Assembly (NCBI RefSeq): GCF_003054705.1
Contig: NZ_QAYX01000024.1
Span: 661,001 to 725,000 of the forward strand
Direction: 5' to 3'
Source: Opitutus sp. ER46
GTDB lineage: Bacteria > Verrucomicrobiota > Verrucomicrobiia > Opitutales > Opitutaceae
Length of the DNA: 64,000 nucleotides
Shown here: positions 33,323-41,056 of the stretch, piece by piece
Layout: each line of letters starts with the position of its first letter
How positions within the stretch are numbered: position 1 is the stretch's first letter
The notes under the pieces: generated by a model
Told to the model about the DNA's origin: nothing
What the model saw: only the letters and a program-made list of their open reading frames with translations
Databases searched by the model: none
Position numbers and translations under genes: made by a program

Positions 33323-34447
33323 CTACGGGGTGATGGTTTCGATAAAGTGGAACTTGCCGCCGCGGACCTGGAGCACGACGGCGGACTTGGTGGGATTGCG
33401 CTGGGCGTCGAGCGTGATGGTGCCGGTGACGCCCACGAGGTCTTTGGTCGCGGCCAGAGCATCGCGCAGTTTCGGAGCATCGGTCGTTCCCGCGCGCTGC
33501 AGCGCGTCGGCGAGCATCATGACAGAGTCGTAGCCGAGGCCCGCGAGCGTGTCGGAGCCGACGCCCCAGCGCTTCTGGAAGCGGGTGTTGAACGACACGA
33601 CGGCGGCGGCGGAATCCTCGGGCGAGAAATGGGTGGCAAAGTAGGCACCCTCCACGGCGGCTCCCCCGAGCCGCACCAGTTCGGGTGACTCCCAGCCGTC
33701 GATGCCGAACAGCGGTATCTGCAGGCCCAGCGCGCGGGCCTGTTTGCAGATGAGTGCGGCTTCGACGTAGTAGCCCGGGATGAAAAGTGCGTCCACGCCC
33801 GCGGCGCGGACGGCGGTGAGCTGGGCGCGGAAGTCCTTGTCGCCATCGGCGTAGCGCTGCTCCAGCGCCACGGTGCCGCCGTCGCGCGCGAACTGCTCCC
33901 GAAAGTAGCGCGACAGCCCGACGCTTTCGGCGGAGGTGATCGAGCTCATGATGCCGACGCGCTTCGCGTGCAGGGTGTGTTGGGCAAAGCGCGCCATGAT
34001 CGTGCCCTGAAACGGATCGATGAAACACGCGCGGAAGATGTAGTCGCCGCGGGCGGTCACCTCCGGGGCCGTCGACGCCGGCGAGATCATCGGAATGCGT
34101 GCAGCCTGGCACACCGCGGCGCCTTCGAGGGATCGGCTCGAGGCCACCTCACCGATCACGGCGATGACTTTGTCGCGGGAGATCAGCTTCTTGACGATGG
34201 TCGCGGCCTCGCCGGGCTTGGACTGATCGTCCTCGGCCACGAGCTCGAGCCGCCGGCCGAGGATGCCACCGGCGGCATTGAGCTCCTCGACGGCCATGAC
34301 GACACCGCGGTGCGCGGACTGGCCAAACGTAGCCTCCTTGCCGGTGAGCGAGGCATATTCGCCGAGCTTGATCGGTTCGGCTGCGGGCGCGGCAAGCGGG
34401 CCGGAAACCAGGAGGGCGAGGGCGAGGAGCCGAAGGGGGCCAGGCAT
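33323..34447 (-). CDS. LivJ-type periplasmic substrate-binding protein (paralogue 4)
   Basis: The first gene of the liv cluster: 374 residues, signal peptide (LLALALLVSGPLAAPA), then EPIKLGEYASLTGKEATFGQ and LIGEVASSRSLEG-type pocket (here VIGEVASSRSLEGAAVCQ). Ends HFIETITP, similar to the TVAP/SIEP/SVTP tails of its siblings. A perfect 12-bp palindrome lies 48 bp upstream of the ATG. The gene is divergent from lptG. An upstream in-frame extension lacks protein-like composition, so the ATG at 34447 is used. Confidence 0.93.
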   Translation of the reverse strand: MPGPLRLLALALLVSGPLAAPAAEPIKLGEYASLTGKEATFGQSAHRGVVMAVEELNAAGGILGRRLELVAEDDQSKPGEAATIVKKLISRDKVIAVIGEVASSRSLEGAAVCQAARIPMISPASTAPEVTARGDYIFRACFIDPFQGTIMARFAQHTLHAKRVGIMSSITSAESVGLSRYFREQFARDGGTVALEQRYADGDKDFRAQLTAVRAAGVDALFIPGYYVEAALICKQARALGLQIPLFGIDGWESPELVRLGGAAVEGAYFATHFSPEDSAAAVVSFNTRFQKRWGVGSDTLAGLGYDSVMMLADALQRAGTTDAPKLRDALAATKDLVGVTGTITLDAQRNPTKSAVVLQVRGGKFHFIETITP

Positions 34448-34494
34448 TGGGGACGAAGCGGCGGCAGCCAAGGTGAGGACCGGGGGCTTTTCAA

Positions 34495-34506
34495 CCAAAC
34501 GTTTGG
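34495..34506. promoter_or_regulatory. Possible operator upstream of the liv cluster
   Basis: CCAAACGTTTGG is a perfect 12-bp palindrome 48 bp before the start of the first substrate-binding protein gene, in the divergent region shared with lptG. Its form fits a dimeric TetR- or LacI-type operator, but no matching regulator gene is adjacent. One perfect 12-mer palindrome in a long window can arise by chance. Confidence 0.35.
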
Positions 34507-34733
34507 ACGATGGTCCGCGCCGCCGCGCGCGCGTTCCCGGCGGCATGGCGTTCGCGGGAGCGGATGGAGGTGTCGAGATCGGAGCGTTGCACGAGAGTGG
34601 GTTGGCCGTTCGGGGGAGCACGCCGTGGGCCAAGCGGGCAGCCCGGGGCAACGTGGACCGGCGGGGCGGCGCGGACGTGCGGGCTGGGTTTTGGGCTTTC
34701 CGCGGGAAGAGGGGACGCTTTGATGGCCCCGCG

Positions 34734-35846
34734 TTGAACACTTTCGACCGGCACCTCCTCCGCGAATGGCTGCAGATCCTCGGGCTCGTCCTGGCGGCGA
34801 CCTGCGGGCTGCTGGTGATTCAGGTGCTGTACGATGATTTTCAGGACCTGCGGGGCTACGGCGCCCGGGGCTGGGTGTTCTGGCAGTACCTCGGCGTGAC
34901 GCTTCCCAGTTTCCTGGCGATCGTCCTGCCGCTCGCGCTGCTGGTCTCGCTGCTCTACGTGCTGGGCAAGCTGCACCGCGCGAACGAACTCACGGCGATG
35001 CGCGCCGCGGGCGTGAGCATCTTCCGCATCACCGCGCCCGTCTGGTTCGTGGGCATCCTGTGCTGCGGCATCTCGTGGTGGCTCAACACGACCGTCGTGC
35101 CCTGGTCGGTTGCGCAGTCGCGCGCGATGCGCGAGACGCTGGAGTTTCGGCAGCAGGCGAAGAACGCCCTCCCGGAGGACCGGCGCGGGGCGGTGGGCAG
35201 CGTCGCGTTCGACAACTCGAAGGACGGCCGGATGTGGTTCTTCAACCGGTTCAGCAAGTACACGGGCCACGGATACGGGGTGGCGGTGTCGGAACTCGAT
35301 CGCCAGCGCCGCGAAGTGCGCCGCTACGTGGCCGCCGAGGCCTGGCCCATCCCAGAGGGGGGCTGGGTGTTCATCAACGGCCGCACGCTCACCTACGCGC
35401 CCGAGACCGGCGAGATGATCGGGTCGAAGCCGTTTGCTCGCTTCGTGGCCCCGACCTTTCGGGAGGATCCGGCGCTGATGCTGCTGATTGACCGCAAGGC
35501 CTCCGATCTCTCCCTGCACGAGCTCAAGAACCTGATGGCGTACCTTGAGGCCGAACGGAGCCCAAAGCTCGTCAGCTACGCGGTCCGCTACTACTCGCTG
35601 ATCGCCGGCACGCTTGGGCCGTTGATTGTGATCGCCATCGCCATCCCGTTTGCCGTGTCGGGCGTGCGGGTGAATCCGGCGGTGGGGGTCTCGAAGTCCA
35701 TCGGCCTGTTCGTCGTGTACTACCTGCTCTCGAACATCTCCGCCTCGCTCGCGACCAAGGGGCTGGTCGACGCCTCGGTGGCGGCCTGGCTGCCGAACAT
35801 CGGGATGTGCGCGCTCGCGGCCTGGCTCTTCACGCGGATCCGCTAG
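34734..35846 (+). CDS. lptG: LPS export system permease LptG/LptF family
   Basis: LptF and LptG form the inner-membrane part of the lipopolysaccharide export ABC transporter. The 370-residue product begins NTFDRHLLREWLQILGLVLAATCGLLVIQVLYDDF, has three N-terminal helices, a periplasmic beta domain (about residues 115-270) and three C-terminal helices (GPLIVIAIAIPFAVSG onward). The motif ELTAMRAAGVSIFRI is the conserved ATPase-contact region. No ATG gives a sensible start; TTG at 34734 is the most likely one. LptG is a better fit than LptF by position of conserved DRHL/L, but the two are hard to separate. It is divergent from the liv genes. Confidence 0.87.
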   Translation: MNTFDRHLLREWLQILGLVLAATCGLLVIQVLYDDFQDLRGYGARGWVFWQYLGVTLPSFLAIVLPLALLVSLLYVLGKLHRANELTAMRAAGVSIFRITAPVWFVGILCCGISWWLNTTVVPWSVAQSRAMRETLEFRQQAKNALPEDRRGAVGSVAFDNSKDGRMWFFNRFSKYTGHGYGVAVSELDRQRREVRRYVAAEAWPIPEGGWVFINGRTLTYAPETGEMIGSKPFARFVAPTFREDPALMLLIDRKASDLSLHELKNLMAYLEAERSPKLVSYAVRYYSLIAGTLGPLIVIAIAIPFAVSGVRVNPAVGVSKSIGLFVVYYLLSNISASLATKGLVDASVAAWLPNIGMCALAAWLFTRIR

Positions 35847-35927
35847 CGCGGCGCCGGTGGTCCGCGTCCGGGCGGCGGAATTTTTTGTGCGGTGCCCGTC
35901 GAGGCGGCTACTTACCCTGACGCCACC

Positions 35928-37283
35928 ATGACCGAGGATGCTGAACTGCTGCGCCGGTATGCCCAGGAAAGGACGGAGTCGGCCTTCGCCGAGTTCGTGC
36001 AACGGCATGTGGACTTCGTGTACGGCTGCGCGGTGCGGCGGGTGGGCGGCGACGCGCATTTCGCGCACGATGTGACGCAGCAGGTGTTCGTGACCGCGGG
36101 GCGCGAAGCGGCGGTGCTGGCGCGGCATCCCGTCGTGACCGGCTGGCTCTACACGGCCACGCGCAACATCGCGGCGCAGCTGGTGCGTTCCGAACGTCGC
36201 CGGCACGCCCGAGAACTACAGGCCCAAGTCATGGAAGAACTCACCCGAAACGAGGACGCGAACGTTGACTGGGCGCGACTGCGTCCGGTGCTGGACGAGG
36301 CGATGGACGGATTGAGCGAGGCGGACCGGCAGGCCGTGCTGTTGCGGTATTTCGAGGGGAAGTCGTTCGCCGAAGTGGGCGGGCGCCTGCGCCTGGCGGA
36401 GAATGCGGCGCGGATGCGCGTGAATCGTGCGCTCGACAAGCTCGCGGCGGCGCTGGAGCGGCGCGGCGTGACGTCGAGCGCGGCGGCCCTCGCGGTGGCG
36501 TTGGCGAGCCAGCCGACGGTGGCAGCGCCGGCGGGATTGGCGGCCGCGGCGACCGGGGCGGCGCTGGCCACGGGCGTGGGCGGCGGCGGGGCGATCGCAG
36601 TCTTTATGGGCATGACCAAGCTACAACTCGGGTTGGCCAGTGCAGTCGTCGTGGCGGGCACGACGGGCTTTGTGGTGCAGTCGCAGACCCTTTCCTCCCT
36701 GCGCGCCGAATCGGCGCGGCTTGAGCAGCAGGTGCAGGCGGGCGCTGAGGTGGAGAAGGAGAATGCGCTGTTGCGCGACACGCAGCGCGAGGCCGATGCG
36801 CTCGCGCGTGCCCGCGCGGAGGAACTGGCGGCGCTGCAGCAGAAGATTGCTGACGCCCGCGCCAAACTGCAGGCGGCGAGCGACGCCCGCATGGCCGCCA
36901 TCACTCGCACGACGGCCGGGAGCGCGGTGGTCCTAACCGGCCAGCTGTACGACCTCGCCGCACTTTCGGTGAAGCCCAATGCCACATTCCGGAGCCCGCC
37001 GAGCTATCCGGTCGAACTGCGAAAGCTCGGCATCACGGGCGAGGCGATGATGGACTTCGTGGTCGATGCTTCGGGAGCCGTGCAGAACCTCCGCGCGATC
37101 AAGGCCACGCACCCGGAGTTCGCCGAAGCTGCGGTGGCGGCGGTGCAAAATTGGAGATTCGAGCCGGGCCGGAAAGACGGCGCCGCGGTGGCGACGCATA
37201 TGCAGATGCCGGTCAGGTTCACGTTGTCGGACGGAAAATCGAAGTCCGCCGAAAAGCGGACGCCGGTCCTGCCCTGGTTCTGA
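35928..37283 (+). CDS. ECF-type sigma factor fused to a transmembrane helix, coiled coil and TonB C-terminal domain
   Basis: The 451-residue protein combines four parts. Residues 5-95 are sigma region 2 (LLRRYAQERTESAFAEFVQRHVDFVYGCA, then FAHDVTQQVFV and GWLYTATRNIA). Residues 115-180 are sigma region 4 (LSEADRQAVLLRYFEGKSFAEVG, RLAENAARMRVNRALDKL). Residues 230-252 form one transmembrane helix after an Ala/Gly-rich linker. Residues 255-325 are a charged coiled coil and 350-435 a TonB_C-like domain (YPVELRKLGITGEAMMDFVVDASG, VQNWRFEPG). This would place the sigma part in the cytoplasm and the TonB part in the periplasm, so it may be a membrane-tethered sigma factor. The next gene starts two bases after its stop. 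Confidence 0.85.
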   Translation: MTEDAELLRRYAQERTESAFAEFVQRHVDFVYGCAVRRVGGDAHFAHDVTQQVFVTAGREAAVLARHPVVTGWLYTATRNIAAQLVRSERRRHARELQAQVMEELTRNEDANVDWARLRPVLDEAMDGLSEADRQAVLLRYFEGKSFAEVGGRLRLAENAARMRVNRALDKLAAALERRGVTSSAAALAVALASQPTVAAPAGLAAAATGAALATGVGGGGAIAVFMGMTKLQLGLASAVVVAGTTGFVVQSQTLSSLRAESARLEQQVQAGAEVEKENALLRDTQREADALARARAEELAALQQKIADARAKLQAASDARMAAITRTTAGSAVVLTGQLYDLAALSVKPNATFRSPPSYPVELRKLGITGEAMMDFVVDASGAVQNLRAIKATHPEFAEAAVAAVQNWRFEPGRKDGAAVATHMQMPVRFTLSDGKSKSAEKRTPVLPWF

Positions 37284-37285
37284 CC

Positions 37286-38062
37286 ATGACCTCGAAATTT
37301 GGCTGGGTGATCACCCTTGGGCTCGCCATGGCGGCTGGCGCGCTGGTGCTGGCGCGGTGGCGCGATGTGGGCGTGCTGCGGGCCGAAGTGGCCGGGCGCC
37401 AGTCGGCCGTGGCCCGACTCGAAGATCTCCGGCGCGAGAACGAACAACGCCGGGTGCGCGCGACGCAGGCGCCATCGGTGGCGGCCGATGAGGCGGCGAT
37501 CGCGAAGGCGCAGGCGGAGCTCAAGCCACTGGAGGCGCGGCTCGCGCGGGTGTCCGGAATGAACCTCGGTGCCGGCGACAAGGCGGGCGCGGAGCGGTTT
37601 GCCGCCGGCCGGAAGGTCCCCGTGAAGGACTGCCGGCAGGCGGGGTACGCCACGCCACAGGCCGCGTTCGAGACGGCTCTCTGGGCGGCGGCGGGCGGTG
37701 ATGTGGACGCCTTCGCGCGCTCGATCTTCTTCGTCGATGATCGCACGCGAAAGGCAGCGGCCGACCTGCTGGCGAGCCTGCCCTTTGATGCCCAGCAACG
37801 TTACCAGACGCCGGAACGGCTGGTCGCGGAGCTCACCATTCCGAACGTGCCGCTGGGCCAGTTTGAGGTGAATGGCTGGGGCGAGGCGAAGGACCTTACG
37901 ATCACGACGGTGGCAGGGCGCTTCTGGTCCGCGGAAGGCGAGGCCAGCGGCAAGACCACCGTCGTGCCGTTTCGGCGTCAGGGTGACGAATGGAAGGTGA
38001 TGGTGCTGCCCCAGGTCGTGGCGCACTTCGCCGCCCAATTGCAGGGTGGCGCCACGAAGTGA
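37286..38062 (+). CDS. Membrane-anchored coiled-coil protein coupled to the sigma-TonB fusion
   Basis: A 258-residue protein with one N-terminal transmembrane helix (WVITLGLAMAAGALVLA), a coiled coil to about residue 90 (VLRAEVAGRQSAVARLEDLRRENEQRR) and a soluble C-terminal domain containing YATPQAAFETALWAAAGGDVDAFARSI and ending in short beta-strand-like segments (TTVVPFRRQGDEWKVMVLP). I do not recognise the family. The two-base gap from the sigma-TonB gene implies coupled translation, and both share the layout of helix plus coiled coil, so a physical complex is a reasonable guess: a partner or anti-sigma-like sensor. Confidence 0.75.
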   Translation: MTSKFGWVITLGLAMAAGALVLARWRDVGVLRAEVAGRQSAVARLEDLRRENEQRRVRATQAPSVAADEAAIAKAQAELKPLEARLARVSGMNLGAGDKAGAERFAAGRKVPVKDCRQAGYATPQAAFETALWAAAGGDVDAFARSIFFVDDRTRKAAADLLASLPFDAQQRYQTPERLVAELTIPNVPLGQFEVNGWGEAKDLTITTVAGRFWSAEGEASGKTTVVPFRRQGDEWKVMVLPQVVAHFAAQLQGGATK

Positions 38063-38101
38063 CGTTCTGCTTTCTGCGTCTGAGGGGAAGCGGAACGGCG
38101 G

Positions 38102-38545
38102 CTAGATGCCGCTGGCGTCGCGCTCGGCCGCCTCGGCGAGGCGCTTGCGCAGCTGCGAGGCGCGGTTGAGCACCGTCTGCTCCGCGCAGCCGATGACCCG
38201 GGCGATGCGGCTCGGGCTTTCGTGCGCCAGGACGCGCCGCTCGAGTTCCCGCACCTGTGCCGCAGTGAGCCGATGGCGCACGCGGTCCGGCGTGGTGAGC
38301 AGGTTGTTCGCCCGGGCGAAGGCATAGGCGAAAGCACGTGCATCCCGAAAACCGTACCGTTTGGGGAGGGCCCGGAGCATCCGATCCAGGAGGGCACGAC
38401 GGTCGGCCTCCTCGCGCGGATGACGCTTCCGTTGCTTCGCGCCATAGGGGCTCGGCAGCGCGATCACGTTGTCGCGCTGTGCGTCGATCGTATCGAGCTC
38501 CTCGTGGAGCCGATTCAATTGCCAGGTAACGAACGAAGGCGTCAC
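38102..38545 (-). CDS. Small protein with C-terminal helix-turn-helix
   Basis: A basic protein of about 147 residues whose last 45 residues (LTAAQVRELERRVLAHESPSRIARVIGCAEQTVLNRASQLRKRL) form a convincing helix-turn-helix with the SPSRIARVIGC turn. The N-terminal half (NRLHEELDTIDAQRDNVIALPSPYGAKQRKRH) is charged and unassigned. The GTG at 38545, preceded by GGTGG, is my preferred start; a longer frame to 38695 exists but its extra sequence looks unlike protein. It is convergent with the sigma-TonB pair and may be a transcription regulator. Family not recognised. Confidence 0.6.
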   Translation of the reverse strand: MTPSFVTWQLNRLHEELDTIDAQRDNVIALPSPYGAKQRKRHPREEADRRALLDRMLRALPKRYGFRDARAFAYAFARANNLLTTPDRVRHRLTAAQVRELERRVLAHESPSRIARVIGCAEQTVLNRASQLRKRLAEAAERDASGI

Positions 38546-38752
38546 AGAGCCACCACCGTAAGGAGGCGGCCCGAGGCGGAGCAAGATTGCCACCCCTCGA
38601 CTGGCCCTTCGGGGTGCGACAAAGAAGCCGGCCGGCCGCCAACTATAAGTGACAAGACTCGGGCGCGATGTCTTCCCGCCGATGAGTTGCCACAACCGGC
38701 CGCCGAAAGCGTATCGGCGCGCCGCCCCAGCCGCAGAAGGCGGCGAAAGCCG

Positions 38753-39592
38753 TCAATACTGCCGGATGTGGGTCAGCGCGATGGTCTGGTTCTCGAACTG
38801 GACGTCCCGGTGCTTCGTCTGGGCGTACTCGTAGGAGAGCATGAGCGCGGTGTCCGGCGCGATGGCACGGATGAAGGCCAGCCGCGCGCCGATCGTGCGG
38901 GCGTCGGCCGCGTAGGCGGTCATCGGATCCTTGAACGTATCGACGAGCTTCTGGTGGTGGGCGACGGCGGCGAGATCGGGCCGGTTATACTGGGCGTGGG
39001 TGACGACGTCACCCTGGCGCCAGCGGCCGGTGAGCGTGACGCGCATGTCCTCGCTGAAGTCGTGACCGATCTCGATGGCGGTCTCGTGGCTGCGACTGTC
39101 GAAGACGACGTCGCCAGCCTTGTACGCGTCGAGACGTTCGCGGAGGGCGGCGCGCCAGCCGCGCGCGAAGCGCTGGTCGACGCGGAATGTGACGGTGCCG
39201 CCGAAGCCGTTGCGGTCGCTTTCGCCCGTGATGGCACCATCACCCGCCAGCTCCGCCGTGAAGACCGGGGCGAGCGCACTGGTGCCGAAGGTGTGCTGCC
39301 AGTCGGCGCGCCCCCCGAGCGTGCCGCGGGCGAGCGCGTTGAACCGCGGAAAGTACTCGCCCCCCAGGTGGGTGCTGAGGTGAAACGCGTCCGCCGTCGA
39401 CAGCTCGCGGCGCGACGTCGCGAGGTAGTCGAAGGCGAGCTGGAGCGTGCTGATACGGTCCCACACCGCGCCGCCGTTGGTGACATTGCCCTGCCACGCG
39501 ACGACGCCGGTGATGTTCGGCGCCCAGTCGGTCGAGGGCGTGGCGGCGAAGAGGCTGGCGGGTAGGAGCAGGAGTGGCAGGAGGCGTTTCAC
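38753..39592 (-). CDS. Probable outer-membrane beta-barrel protein
   Basis: A 279-residue protein with a signal peptide (MKRLLPLLLLPASLFA). The rest alternates short amphipathic segments with turns (VVAWQGNVTNGGAVWDRISTLQLAFDYLATS, FGGTVTFRVDQRFARGWRAALRERLDAYKAGDVVF, MRVTLTGRWRQGDVVTHA) and ends in an aromatic residue (RQY), as many outer-membrane barrels do. No family motif is recognised. Its start overlaps the tesA stop by four bases, so the two are translationally coupled. Confidence 0.65.
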   Translation of the reverse strand: MKRLLPLLLLPASLFAATPSTDWAPNITGVVAWQGNVTNGGAVWDRISTLQLAFDYLATSRRELSTADAFHLSTHLGGEYFPRFNALARGTLGGRADWQHTFGTSALAPVFTAELAGDGAITGESDRNGFGGTVTFRVDQRFARGWRAALRERLDAYKAGDVVFDSRSHETAIEIGHDFSEDMRVTLTGRWRQGDVVTHAQYNRPDLAAVAHHQKLVDTFKDPMTAYAADARTIGARLAFIRAIAPDTALMLSYEYAQTKHRDVQFENQTIALTHIRQY

Positions 39593-40272
39593 AGCAAGGG
39601 ACGAAGGGTTTTCCAGACGGTCTCGGCAACGAGTCGGTGGCCGGCGGCGGTCGGATGAATGCCATCGGCCTGATTCAGATCGGGGTGGCCGGCAACTCCT
39701 TCCAGCAGAAAGGGCAGCAGCACGGCGTCGGCATCGCGGGCGACGGCCGGGAAAATCGCGCGATAGCGGTCAATGTAGGCCTGGCCCATGCCCGGGGGCA
39801 TTTCCATGCCGGCGACGATGACGCGAGCGGTGGGATTGCGGGCGCGGACGCGCTGCAGGATCTGCGTGAGGTTGGCCTGGGTAACGGCGGGGTCGACGCC
39901 CCGGAGACCGTCGTTGGCGCCGAGGGCGAGAACGAACACCTGGCAGGGCTGGCGCAGGATCCAGTCGACCCGGCGCAGGCCGCCGGCGCTGGTTTCGCCG
40001 CTGAGCCCGGCATTGACGGCGCGCCACCGGACGCCGCTTTCGTCGAGCTTCTGCTGAACGAGGGCGGGATACGCTTCTACGCCAGGGTTATCCAAGCCGT
40101 AGCCAGCGGTAAGGCTGTCACCGAAGAAGATGATCGTCGACACGGCGGTTGGGTCGGCGGGAGAAGGGGGCGCGGCGCGCATCGAGAACGGACAGACAGA
40201 GGCGATGAGCAACAGGAGTGTCAGCGCAACGTGGCGGCCAACCGGTCGTGGAGCATTCGGGCCATTCAGCAT
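39589..40272 (-). CDS. tesA: TesA-like SGNH/GDSL esterase (arylesterase/lysophospholipase)
   Basis: The 227-residue product has a hydrophobic signal sequence (VALTLLLLIASVCPFSMRA) and the four SGNH blocks: GDSLTAGYGL (Ser nucleophile), GLSGETSAGG (Gly), LALGANDGLRG (Asn) and DGIHPTAAGH (Asp and His). It is a periplasmic thioesterase/arylesterase of the TesA type. The start at 40272 is used because the upstream ATG at 40320 would overlap the divergent ybbA start; AAAGGA lies about ten bases before it. The tesA-ybbA-ybbP arrangement with divergent tesA matches that known in Escherichia coli. Confidence 0.9.
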   Translation of the reverse strand: MLNGPNAPRPVGRHVALTLLLLIASVCPFSMRAAPPSPADPTAVSTIIFFGDSLTAGYGLDNPGVEAYPALVQQKLDESGVRWRAVNAGLSGETSAGGLRRVDWILRQPCQVFVLALGANDGLRGVDPAVTQANLTQILQRVRARNPTARVIVAGMEMPPGMGQAYIDRYRAIFPAVARDADAVLLPFLLEGVAGHPDLNQADGIHPTAAGHRLVAETVWKTLRPLL

Positions 40273-40312
40273 CAAGGGCTTCCTTTCGGAGACTTTGTGG
40301 GTTTTGTGAGCG

Positions 40313-41038
40313 ATGGGCATGAGTGTTCAACCGATGCTGAAAGTCGAGCGGCTCACCAAGACGTACGCTGCCGCGCATGGCCCGCTGACCGTGCTGAAGG
40401 AGGTGAGCTTCGCGCTGGCGGCGGGCGAGAGCCTGGCAATTGTCGGCCCGAGTGGCAGCGGGAAGACAACCCTCCTTGGGCTTTGTGCCGGACTTGACCA
40501 ACCCAGCACCGGCGAGGTGGTTCTGGCGGGCGAGTCGCTGGGCCGCCTGGGCGAGGACGATCGCGCGCGGGTGCGCAACCGCCATGTCGGCTTCGTTTTT
40601 CAGAACTTCCAACTGGTGCCGACGCTGACGGCGCTGGAGAACGTGCTCGTTCCGTTGGAGCTGCGGGGTGAGGGTGGAGCGGCCGCGGAGAAGGACGCGG
40701 GCGAGTTGCTGAACCGCGTCGGCCTGGGCGAACGCTTTGATCACTACCCGGTGCAGTTGTCGGGTGGAGAGCAGCAGCGCGTGGCGCTGGCGCGGGCGTT
40801 CATCAACCGGCCGAAGATCCTGTTTTGCGACGAGCCGACGGGAAACTTGGATGGCGATACGGCTGCGGCGATGGCGAATCTCATTTTTGGCCTGAATCGC
40901 GAGCGCGGCACGACGCTGGTGCTGGTGACGCATGATCTGGCGCTGGCGGGCCGGTGTCAGCGGATGCTCAAGTTGCGCTCGGGGGCGGCCATCGATGGCG
41001 AGCCTGAGACACTGGCCGGAGCGGCGCGGGGCCGCTGA
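40313..41038 (+). CDS. ybbA: ABC transporter ATP-binding protein YbbA-like
   Basis: The 241-residue ATPase has Walker A VGPSGSGKTTLLGLCAGLDQP, VGFVFQNFQLVPTLTALENV (Q-loop), signature QLSGGEQQRVALARAF, Walker B ILFCDEPTGNLD and the H-loop LVLVTHD. This is the LolD/MacB-type subfamily. Together with the large FtsX-like permease 18 bp downstream it forms the YbbA-YbbP complex; its function is not established (possible lipid or lipoprotein-related mechanotransmission). Alternative starts at 40319 and 40334 exist. The divergent tesA is the expected partner. Confidence 0.9.
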   Translation: MGMSVQPMLKVERLTKTYAAAHGPLTVLKEVSFALAAGESLAIVGPSGSGKTTLLGLCAGLDQPSTGEVVLAGESLGRLGEDDRARVRNRHVGFVFQNFQLVPTLTALENVLVPLELRGEGGAAAEKDAGELLNRVGLGERFDHYPVQLSGGEQQRVALARAFINRPKILFCDEPTGNLDGDTAAAMANLIFGLNRERGTTLVLVTHDLALAGRCQRMLKLRSGAAIDGEPETLAGAARGR

Positions 41039-41056
41039 GGACGACGGACTGAGATC

